Assembly: GCF_016920785.2 (NCBI RefSeq)
Contig: NW_024609952.1
Span: 1-64,000, forward strand
DNA from: Ixodes scapularis
Taxonomy: Eukaryota > Arthropoda > Arachnida > Ixodida > Ixodidae
Length of the DNA stretch: 64,000 nt
Direction of reading: 5' to 3'
Shown here: positions 23,301 to 35,300 of the stretch, one piece after another
Layout of the letters: each line of letters starts with the position of its first letter
Numbering within the stretch: position 1 is the first letter of the stretch
Made by a program: the position numbers and the translations under genes
The notes under the pieces: generated by a model
Told to the model about the DNA's origin: nothing
The model's input: the letters and a program-made list of their open reading frames with translations, nothing else
Databases searched by the model: none

Positions 23301-26300
23301 GTCCTCGGAAACGCGAGGGTCGCTCTTGAGGTAGAAGTTTACGGGCACCTCGCCTCCAGCTGGAACCTGCGGTCATTCTCGTGTTAATACAAGAGGTGCT
23401 TTCCAGCGAAGCCCCTTTAATCCCAGAAATTCGTTCGCTCATCTGTCCGTCCCCTCCGTGCATTTTCCTGCTTAACATAACAGAAAAATATTGTGCGTGA
23501 CCATACTCCACGCAACTTAAACACCACTAGTTTTCTCGCTAACTTTGAAATTGACGTAATGTTTGGAGGTGGGCTAGTCGGTGGTGCATTGTAAACATAG
23601 AAATAATACAGCGCAAGCGAACACAAGGACAAGTAGAAGAAGGGACACAGACACAGCGCTGACTCACGACTTGCTTTCTTTGTCATCTTTTTAAAACATA
23701 TCAACATAAGAAAACAAGACAGGAAAAATAAAAGAAGAAGAATCCAGCATGTAAGACATCCTCTCTGTCATATGCCATCTGAGGAATTTTTCACAGAAAC
23801 TATACATTATATACCATTACAAAAAAGAACAAATTAAAAAAAAGAAGGAAGTAAATAGTAGGAAAAGAAATAACTATACATCATTCCACCTCAGGTCTGA
23901 GCAAAGCCAAAAACCACAGCGCGAGCCCTAATGCTCTGTGCGTACCTGTCTTGCACGCGGCCTCTTGGTATGTCGGCACCCTTTTCTGGCTACCTGTAGG
24001 CACGCGCCTGTGGTTATAGGATCACTCCCTTGGAAGCAGAAAGAACGTATTAAACAAACGTGCCCAAACTCCGAAGAAACTCGAACTCTTCACTGTATAA
24101 CGTCACTGACTCTGAACTGCCGCATAGATCGGGACCGTGTTGTCGAATGTAAAACGCTTCATGAATTTCCCTTGCCATTTTTTGTGAATGTTTAGCCAAA
24201 ATTTCAATGTCACATGACCGAGGGGAACAACCACACCTATCACAATGAATGGCTAGGTGACCCGAAGGTGAAGACCCCAAAGACAGATAACGCTCCCGAG
24301 CTCGAACATTAATACATCTGCCCGTCTGCCCAATATACACTTTACCACATGAAAATGGTATTTTATAAACGACCCCCACAGCACAAGCTACATATTTGAT
24401 GCGATGGTTTATTCCACACCCTACACGCTGAAGTCCTGCTCTCTCAATGGACGCACACAAACGAGATAACTTGGAAGGTGCTGAAAAGACTATGGGAACT
24501 TCGTATTTAACAGCCACTTTTTTGATTCTGTGGGAAAAACTGTGCAAATATGGTATTACCACCGGTCGAGAGGCAGGCTTTTGTCTAACATTGTCAAGTA
24601 TGTTAAGGGGATTCCTGAATAATTTTAAAAGTGACTCCGCTACCCCCACTATGACAAGTTTCGGGAAATCCGCTTTTGTTAACCTATCGACTTGAGACAG
24701 AAAGCTGTTGAAACTTCTGTGAACACATGGTTGCAATAAAGAAGCTCTCAAACATGATTTTGCAATAGCTCTTTTTACAACTTTTGAGTGCGTAGATTCA
24801 TAGCTAAGGAGGGACTTTTTTGTTCTAGGCTCATAAGCCCAGCACAGGTGACTTGTTTCAAGACGAATGTTGAGGTCCAAAAATTGCAAAGCTTTTTTAG
24901 TTGGAACCTCATTCGTAAACCGCAGACCTCCAAAGCACTCCCGAAAGGTGTCTAATACCTCTGAGACCAAGTCAGCACTTCGTGAGCCCTGCTTAGGTTT
25001 AAACACCACCAGGTAATCGTCAACATACCTGAAGACTTTCAAAAAAACGATCATCTAACCTTTCTGCAATAGCACAATCACAACCTGCTAGGTAGATGTC
25101 ACTCAATATGGGAGCAACACTAGACCCAATGCAGATCCCGGATTTTCGCAGAAACGTGTTGCCCTCAAAAGAAATAAAAGTATAACTAAAAGTATAACTT
25201 AAGTAAAAGCGGAGAAGATCAAAAAACTTTTCCACAGCAATACCAGTCGAATTCTGGAAGGCAACAGAACCGTTTAAGTCAATGCAAAGTTGAACCGCTT
25301 CAATGAGACCTCCATGAGGAATAAAGTAGAAAAGGTCTTCCACGTCAATCGAAACCAGATCACAAGTTCCAGGGTTGTCATTGCTTAGATAATCTACCAA
25401 TTCTTGAGAGTTTCGAATTAAAAAAGGATCAGTTAACTTCAAAGAAGATAGGTGATGCTGGAGATACTTCGAGACATGCGGCTACCATGACTCTCTCTGT
25501 GTAACGATCGCCCTGAACGACATATTGTCCTTATGGGTCTTCACAGAGAAGAAAACCTCCAGATTGAGACCACGAGCCGCCAGGACAGACTTCCAGAGCC
25601 TTTCTAAACCAAACTGCTTACAAAGTTGCTCAGCACGCGTCTTCACCTTGCCCAGGACCACATCTGGAACAGGTTTGAAATTTTTCGACGCGGCTTGTGT
25701 AGACTTTTCCTTAAATATATGTTCTGGCACAACTACAAATCCTCCCTCCTTATCTGAAACCAGCAGCTTTAACCCAAAGTATGCTACTGAGCGCCTAGTG
25801 AAGCCCCCGGAAATGCTCTCCCTTGTGAGACGGATAGCTGAGAAGACTGTTGCTGAGAAAAAAGACATGTGTATCCTAGACTGTGTAGAAAGCTTACGTA
25901 GGAACACCAGGAAATCTGTACATCGATTTCATTTAGGCCCTATTGTTTCTTTTTTCAAAGACTGTAGGTTAAAGCTGCTAGTTTCAGATATGGAGGGAGG
26001 ATTTGTAGTTGTGTCAGAACATATATTTAAGGAAACTCTACACAAGCCGTGTCGAAAAATTTCAAACCTGTTCCAGATGTGGTCCTGGGCAAGGTGGAGA
26101 CGCGTGCTGAGCAACTTTGTAAGCAGCTTGGTTTAGAAAGGCTCTGGAAGTCTGCCCAGGCGGCTCGTCGTCTCAATCTGGAGGTTTTCTGCTCTGTGAA
26201 GACCCATAAGGACACTATGCAGTTCAGGGCGATGGTTACACAGAGAGAGTCATGGCAGCTGCATGTCTCGAAGTATCTCCAGCATCACCTATCTTCTTTG

Positions 26301-29300
26301 AAGTTAACTGATCCTTTTTTAATTCGAAACTCTCAAGAATTGGTAGATTATCTAAGCAATGAAAACCCTGGAACTTGTGATCTGGTTTCGATTGACGTGG
26401 AAGACCTTTTCTACTCTATTCCTTATGGAGGTCTCATTGAAGCGGTTCAACTTTGCATTAACTTAAACGGTTCTGTTGCCTTCCAGAACTCGGCTGGTAT
26501 TGCTGTGGAAACGTTTTTGGATCTTCTCCGCTTTTACTTAAATTCTACTTTTATTTTATTTTTGGGCAACACGTTTCTGCAAAACTCCGGGATCTGCATT
26601 GGGTCTAGTGTTGCTCCCACATTGAGTGACATCTACCTAGCAGGTTGTGATTGTGCTATTGCAGAAAGGTTAGATGACCGTTTTTTGAAAGTCTTCAGGT
26701 ATGTTGACGATTACCTGGTGGTGTTTAAACCTAAGCAGGGCTCACGAAGTGCTGACTTTGTCTCAGAGTTATTAGACACCTTTTGGGAGTGCTCTGGAGG
26801 TCTGCGGTTTACGAATGAGTTTCCAACTAAAAAAGCTTTGCAATTTTTGCACCTCAACATTCGTCTTGAAACAAGTCACCTGTGCTGGGCTTATGAGCCT
26901 AGAACAAAAAATTCCCTTCTTAGCTATGAATCTACGCACTCAAAAGTTGTAAAAAGAGCTATTGCAAAATTATGTTTGAGAGCTTCTTTATTGAAACCCT
27001 GTGTTCACAGAAGTTTCAACAGCTTTCTGGCTCAAGTCGATAGGTTAACAAAAGCGGGTTTCCCGAAACTTGTCATAGTGGGGGTAGCGGAGTCACTTTT
27101 AAGATTATTCAGGAATCCCCTTAACATACTTGACAACGCTAGACAAAAGCCTGCCTCTTGACCGGTGGTAATACCATATTTGCACAGTTTTTCCCAAACG
27201 ATCAAAAAAGTGGCTGTTAAATACGAAGATCCCATAGTCTTTTCAGCACCTTCCAAGTTATCTCGTTTCTGTGCCTCCATTGAGAGAGCAGGACTTCAGC
27301 GTGTAGGGTGTGGAATAAACCATTGCATCAAATATGTAGCTTGTGCTGTGGGGGTCGTTTATAAAATACCCTTTTCATGTGGTAAAGTGTATATTGGGCA
27401 GACGGGCAGATGTATTAATGTTCAAGCTCGGGAGCATTATCTGTCTTTGAGGTCTTCACCTTCGGGTCACCTAGCCATTCATTGTGATAGGTGTGGTTGT
27501 TCCCCTCGGTCATGTGACATTGAAATTTTGACTAAACATTCACAAAAAATGGCAAGGGAAATTCATGAAGCGTTTTACATTCGACAACACGGTCCCGATC
27601 TATGCGGCAGTTCAGAGTCAATGACGTTATACAGTGAAGAGTTCGAGTTTCTTCGGAGTTTGGGCACGTGTGTTTAATACTTTCTTTCTGCTTTCATGGG
27701 AGTGATCCTATAACCACAGGCGCGTGCCTACATGCAGCCAGAAAAGGGTGCCGACATACCAAGAGGCCACGTGCAAGACAGGTACGCACAGAGCATTAGG
27801 GCTCGCGCTGTGGTTTTTGGCGTTGCTGAGACCTGAGTTGGAATGATGTATAGTTATATGTATTCCTACTATTTACTTCCTTCTTTTGTAATTTGTTTTT
27901 TCTTTTGTAATGGTATATCATGTATAGTTTCTGTAAAAGATTCCTCATATGGCATATGACAGAGAGGATGTCCTACATGCTGGATTCTTCTTCTTTTATC
28001 TTTCATTTCTTGTTTTCTTATGTTGATATGTTCTAAAAAGATGAGAAAGAAAGTAAGTCGTGAGTCAGCGATGTGTCTGTGTCCCTTCTTCTACTTGTCC
28101 TTGTGTTCGTTTGCGCTGTTTTATTTCTGTTTGAAATTGACGTCATATGAGTTTAACACCGATACATTTTCCCCGCTAGATTTAGAGCGGTAATCGATGT
28201 CGCATGACCTATACACCAATTTCATTTCCTCTCAAAATATGGCGGGCATACTGACGTCACGTGACCAATATACATAATCACTTTTCTCGGTAAATACATT
28301 GAAGAGGTTGGCGTCAGCTAATACATACACCAATTTAATTTCCTCGCTAAATTTAGCCAGAAAATTTGCCAAGTGACCTATATACAAATTTTTTGGTTCG
28401 CAGGGCCTTCGTCCCGCAAAATATTGTAATGAAGGCGTTCTACTCAACTGTGCTTTTTCTAAAAAAGCAAAACAAGATTCATGTCATTGACTAGTATGTA
28501 AGTGATCCTTGGTTATGCTAAAGACATTCATGTCAGCTCGGAGTAAAATTTCTTCTATATATTTACTGATATGGGATCAAAGGTTAGTCAGTCACTCGTT
28601 ACGAAAAAATGTAATCAATCTCACTTCTCTATTGAAACAGTCAGTGTTTCATTAATTAGTATGTTGCGTGATTTTGAAAGCGCTTCAAATTATTCGACTT
28701 AATTCTATTGTTACTCGTGCAATTACAATGTGCTATTTGATTCTTGGGGCGTGATACCTTAATTTAGATGTATTTGTACTTAAAATGCAACATCTCAAAC
28801 ACAAGGGCATATTTGCTGAGCTGTGCAATTGCGCTGACTGAGCAGCACTGAGGAATTTTCGTTCGACACAATGGGAGAAAACGCGTGATAAGGGGCAACA
28901 TATTAAACCTACTTTTTAACATCCGTATAAAAAATTCAACGGGATCTCATCCAGACTCACCTATTACCCATATTTTACAATAGACGCTCGGCCTTTTCGC
29001 ATAAGAAAAAACACGTACATGAAAAACAAGTATGATAGGAAGACATTCATGCAGCGGCAGATGTTATAATGAGCCGTTAAAACGAAGAGATCGCCACATG
29101 GTTGAAACTCCACGTAGGGCATCTTGAAAGAATATGCGGAATGGAGTGTATTTTTTATCAAAACTCAAAAAAGACGGTGGCAGTTTCTAAATGCAGATTG
29201 TTCACACCTGGGATTTTACCATATGCAATAAGTCGTCACCACATCAACGAGTGTCTAATTAACAAAATGTAAGGGCGCAAACCAGCTGGTGTACGTTGCA

Positions 29301-32300
29301 CATGGTTGAAAAAAACCCGAGTTGTTAGTGTTGTGCCGTTTACCCCGCAGTCTCGGTTTCTTTTTTAACCATGTCTAATTCTCACTTGGTAACCCAAGAA
29401 CGAAGGAAAGGCGGACGGACTACACAAAGCTCCAAACACAACTCAGCGCTCCTGTGGTGACATGTCAGTATTGAACCAGCTGACTTGCACACTTGCTTTA
29501 GTTTTCCCAATTCGCAGCTAAAATTACTACTAAAAGTTGTTTTACAAATTCGTTTTTTTAATTATTGCATCGTAAACCCTTTCGTATCAATGGCCTTCAT
29601 TCGACATAAAAAGTAGACACGTCCAGAGACTCAACTTCAAGTTTTTTCAACTTTCAACTTAAATTTTTCTCTCCTGGGGAGAAGGGGAGGGAGGAATAAA
29701 ACAGACTGTTGTCGCTTGATTGAGTTTATCCTCCTATAAATTAGGAACATTTTTACAGGTCGAAGGCCCCATTAAAATAGGCACAGATAAAGCTTGACAA
29801 ACACAGTATGAATATCATTTCTGCTCAAACTCATCAAATACGTGCCAAATATATGTGAGACTCTACGAGAACTGCAGCTTCTGGAAGCTGTAGCGCGTTC
29901 TCGAGCTAGGCGCTGACCGCCTGTCAACACAACGGCTTGCATATGCTGGCACCCCTCGCTTCATATTGGGGATCGATAAAAAAAAACAGGTTGATTTTGA
30001 ATTAGAGACGTTTAAAATGTTAGAAGAAATTTATAATGGTAATGCTCTGTAATTGCAACTATGTGAAGGTTTTTGAAGAGTTAAATTGAGTGAGCATTGA
30101 ACGCCGCATTTCCCATAATTCGGATGATTCTCTCCCGGAACGCAGGCAAGTGATTCATATTTGTATTCGTTGTGCTACCCCAAACAAGGAAGCAGTAATT
30201 ATAAGAAGAGTAAAAGGCGGAGTTATAAAAAAGGACTAAGACCGAAAGGGGTAATATATGTCGGCATTTATGAGTAATGCCAAAAACTTTTGAAAATCTG
30301 CCAGCTATAGATTGTACTTCGGTGTCCGGGCTCAGGTACTCATTAACTATCACACCAAGAACCTTCACATCTCGTACAAAATCAATTATTTGTCTTTGAA
30401 GAGAGGGACCTTCACTAGATGAAAACAGTTATTTTTGGATCGAAAATGATTGTTCTCGTCTAATCTGTATTAATTACTAAGAGTTCAAGACTGTCCAGCC
30501 ATTTATCTTCGGCAGAACGCTATTTACCGCGCATAAAACCTGGTGGACAACTTCACCTGAAAAAATAAAGTTGTGTCGTCTGCGTAAATTATAAACTCTG
30601 TACTGATTTCTATATTTACTAGATCATTTATGTATAAGTTAAACAGAAGGGAGTTCAAGGACGCTCCCTTGCGGCACATCTGACGTCACTTCCCTCAAAA
30701 TAGATCGGCGACTATCTATCACAACACACTAAAGTCAATACTTAAAAAAAAATGCTTTGACTATTGTTGAGATTACTTCTTCCATCCCGTACGCATATCA
30801 TTTTAGAAGCAGAGTTTTATGGTTTAGACGATCGAAAGCCTTTTAGAAAGCAACGAAGGTGTTCAAAGTAATCAATGTTTTTTTCGGTAGTGTTTAAAAT
30901 TAGTTATTTTTTGTTTTAATAGCGCGAGTTTCGTTTAATTCTCCTTCAAAAGAGCAAACTGGCAGGATGTTAGAAGAGAGTATTTTCCACACAAGCTGGG
31001 TATAATCTGGCGTGTATTATTTTCTCTAGCACCTTTTGAAACACTAAGATCACAAAAACGGGTCAATGATTTCCTAGGTTGTTTTTAGTCTCAGACTTCA
31101 AAATAACCGCAATCTTAGCGACTTCCACTGTTTTAGGAAAATGGCTATTTTGAAGTAGCAAATTAAAAATATATATTAAAAGAGGAGAAATTCATTTAGT
31201 TAGACGTTTCAGTGGTTTTAATTAAGCATCATAAATGTCAGTACATTTATTGATTCTAAGATTCCTGAAAACTGCTGCCATTTTCTTTGCGTCAGGGGGG
31301 GGGGGGGGGGGGGGGGGGCAAAACAATAGTGTGCCAGAGACGCCGTTTACAAATTGAAATTCATCGGCACCGTTATCATTCCTTACAATGTTTACAAAAT
31401 AGTTATTAACTACTTAACCTTACGCAAACCGCATATAGTCCTCCCCCCCCCCCCCCCCCCCCCCCCCCCGTCCCAATGCTAAGCTTGGTGGCTGGAGATT
31501 CGAGGAGGCCACGTCTCAGGAATCGAGTTAGGGTTTTTTATAGAATATCTATTTGTCGCTCATTTTCAGACGCAGCATAAAATAATGCAGGATTAGCCTG
31601 ACGTGAAGCGCTTGTCACAGCATTTTTCTGCTTTTCAAATAATGCCATCACATCTGGTTTTCTGCATTTTTTTAACTTTTTGTACATAGTGTCTTCTTTA
31701 CTCATCTATTTTAATATATCCTTGGTCACCCAGGGCTTCCAAGCTTTCCTGGCAGTTTTTTTGTGTCCTTTACGGGAAGCACTCTTCAAATATATATATA
31801 TGTTTAAAATCCCATTAAAGTACTTATATACCTCATCAGCTGAAACACTAGACAACACCCTGCTCCAACCAGTACGGCAAATATCAGCTTCAAAGCATCT
31901 ATATTTTTTCACTGATATTTTGATTATAAGCTGGGCAGTCGCCTCCGTCTTTTTGTATCCCGACTATCGAGTTGACAAATATGTAATTGGGTAGGTGCTT
32001 ACTTATCGTTCTTCCAATGACACCTCCCGACACGTGAGATTCGTCGGCATTGGTTAGAAACAAAACAAGTTATGTTTCTTTCAAATGAGGGTTTCGCGTG
32101 GGTTTAGAGATTGGGTTAAAGTATTCTTACTACTGATATAAGAAAAACAAATGCAGGAGCCTCGGCGATTAGGAGAAAATTTTAAGGTTTAAATCTTCAC
32201 CCAAGAACAAAATGGACCATTTTCACCAATAAACGCGAACAAATTGTCAATTATTTTAGAAACGCTGAAGTGGGTACGGAGAGCCAGTTTGTTTTCGAAC

Positions 32301-35300
32301 GTTATGGTCCTTCTGCTTCGGCGAACTCATAGTTCTACCGACTGTACGAATATAAATCAAACAAAATATTTTCCCTCAATTTTGTAAGTCGTGATACACT
32401 AATACTTTTTACCAAGTGGGTGCACTCTCTGTCGCCGTCAGGTCCCACCAGGTCTCCTCCCCAATGAGCAGGTAGCTGGGAGGGGTCCACGCACTTCAAC
32501 AGAACCGGCTGCCACCCTTCTACAGGAGCGAGAAGTATTTTATGGATTTGGCAAAAAAAGAGCCAGAGTAGACGCCGAAACTACCATAAAAAAAATAAGC
32601 TTTGTCAGACAGGGGTTTTATTTGAAAAACACACTGTGGAATTATCGTTAGGCTTAGTGATGTAAAAGAGGGAGTCGTTCAACCCAATTACGAATTGTCC
32701 CTGGAAAATGCTGTCCTCACAATTTTTGTCAAGCGAGGCTTCACGAAAACAAGTACCGTCCAAACCGAACAATCTGGAGTTGTAGGCTAAACTGGGCTTG
32801 TATTTTAGGGAATATATTCGTTTTGAGCGCAGTTTGTATTATTTAATTTGTTGTAATCTCAACATCACATCCTCATTTGTAACACAGGGAAAATTATAAT
32901 GCCAAAATCTGTCTAATCAGAGAGAAGTGTGTGAGTGTCGACAAATGGGAACTTTAATTACTTCATTTGTGATGCAACTGGCAATCACGCACACACAAAA
33001 GCTCTAAGGTAATAATTGGAGACCGTGAAAGCACACGTGCAACCAAGACTTCATCAACAGAAGCACACCAAAATATTAGTTCGAAAAGTCGTGAATCTCA
33101 GGAAACCACAACCTTCCTTTACATTCGGTCTAAAAATCTCTCCGCCATATCATGGCTCAACCGCAGCTCCGCAGCCCCCCGCGTCTCGTTATTTTTCCCT
33201 TTCTCATCACCTCTGCTACTCGTGCAACATAAGATAACATGATTCATGCAGCATTTAGCCTTCACCGGCTGCGTTCACATTGACGCAGTTCACATTGCCC
33301 ATGCCTATACACCGGAAAGGTACGCCAGGACACTTCATCATTTCTGTACCTGTTGAGGGTACATCTAAAATAGATAGAAGTCCTCGTTTATGCATAAACA
33401 ATTATAAGTCTTCTCTGCACGAAAACGGCTTACACGAAACTTCTAAAGACAAAGAAATTATATGCGCTTAGCTTCTTACCGCGTGAAAATATTTGAATCT
33501 TTCCAGCTGTTCTTTCAGTCAAGAAGGGTCTGATGAACTTCCAGAAGATCTTAAAGAAGCTTGGAACTGCCGAGAGTGTTGCAAACGAAAGAAAAAACAA
33601 ACGTTAGTCGTTTCTTAACTTCGAACTGTTCGGAGGTATGCGCTAAAAGTGCTGTTGTTTTTTTTTTCTGCGGAGATATGTTTGCCATATAATGTCTGCC
33701 GTGTCTTTCCTGCATTTTATTTTACAACAAATGCGAGCGAAGAAAAAAGCTAAAAAAGCGAGGACAATGCTCCGAGCAAGCCTGCTATGAACGCTCGCTT
33801 GTGAACTGAAAGGGGGGGGGGGGGGGGGGGGGGAATCGGAGGCCAAGTGAGCTAGCGGACACCAGCTCGGAGAACGTGGAGCGAAAGCTCGCGCTGCAGA
33901 GCCCAGAGATCCTGGGTTCAATCAACACCCCTGCCCGTTTCAATCTGCCTGTCTATGCTGGAAAAAGCGGTGGAGAAACTGAATCGTGACGTCGCCGGTG
34001 GGAGGAGCCTAATCTCCATCGCCAACAAACTACATCGGAAGAGAACTGCACCGTGAAGTGTCCGGTGACGTCGCCGAACAGTGGCGATTGAGTTGAAACT
34101 ACATCGTTCTTTTTTTCCCTACAGGGAATTTCGGAGAATCGCCGAGTAGGCTCGCGCACACCAGCTCGGAGCACGTGGAGCGAAAGCTCGCGCTGCAGAA
34201 CCCCGGGATCGTGGGTTCAATCCCCGCTCCTGCCCGTTTCGATCTGTTGGATGAGCATCTTACCGGCGTGCGGTCGTGTACTGCGTGATGCATGTTAAAG
34301 ACCCCGGGCTGGCAGTCGTACTGCACTGGCTAAGTTGCTTATCTACAGTGGGTAACAATGTCGCCATGTTCAGGCAGACTAACCTCCTGCTGTATAAACA
34401 ACTAACGACAAATTTTACTTGTTGGCTATGTTTGAGTGCGTTAGTGCAACTTCTCTCGTGCTGCACGAGAAAGAAAAAATGTTCCTTCGGGGGTTAAATT
34501 TTCGGTGAAGTAGTAAGCAAAAAAGAAGAAAAGAGAATATTTCTCTCAATTTGGGTTCGTAGTAGAAGAGGGGGAAGAAGAAAATCAGTTGTTAGTCCCA
34601 CGGTGTGTATGGTCTTTTCTTTATGTGTATGTTTATTCTAGTTCAGCTGGCCTGACCTGAAGTAGTTGCTTTAAAATAAAGCATATATCTCTCTCTATCC
34701 ACCTGAAGTATGAACGAACTAGCTCAACTTAAGCCTGTTGCCGTTGCTTGCTTGGCATTTCGCTCAGCCAAATCACTTATATGGGGTGCACTCAAATGAA
34801 AACACAATCGTGTTATATCGTGTAAGAGTATTTAGAACATTTATCGATGACGCCGCTGAACTTGCATCGCTCGAAGGACTTCCTTTTTGTGAGCGCCTTC
34901 TCTGCTTGAGTTTGTTGGAAACACAGCCACTTCGATCCGACGCAATCGATGATAGCGTTGGTGACATCAACAAGTACGCGACTCACAGAGCACTAGAGAA
35001 CACCAATGTTTTCGTTGCTCCCGACGGTTCCCTGGAAGCCACCAGCGGCGTAAAAGCGTAGAGCTGCGAGGACTTGTTGTTCGACCGTCAGCACACGGGG
35101 CCCTTCAAGACAACGCTGGAGCTTTCCGCGAAGCTGGTCACGCAGCCAGCGAGTCACCCCTTTGGTCAGCCGGTATTTGCCCACAAATCTCACATCGCTC
35201 GCCTCGAAAGCATCCCGGTGATCTCTAAAATCTCGATCCGCTGGCGAACCCAACAGTAGAGATGCATATGTTAAAGTCGCCATTTTTTTACGATGCAGAT

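Larger units (their letters stand above)
23558..28129. mobile_element. Head-to-head pair of Penelope-like elements, one insertion
   Basis: Two copies of a Penelope-like retroelement face away from each other: one on the minus strand (about 23.56-25.95 kb), one on the plus strand (about 25.95-28.13 kb). Both 3' ends point outward. The same 14-mer flanks the composite, so the pair entered as one event. The left copy has about 30 further bases of 3' end (with a ctagccca-type motif) that the right copy lacks. It lies in intron 10 of the SEC14-like gene. Penelope elements encode a reverse transcriptase fused to a GIY-YIG nuclease and often insert as truncated, inverted or tandem copies. Confidence 0.88.

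Noticed and set aside
25525..26136. Plus-strand frame across the centre of the Penelope pair
   Set aside because: It reads through the inverted junction: part is antisense of the left copy, so it is not one protein.
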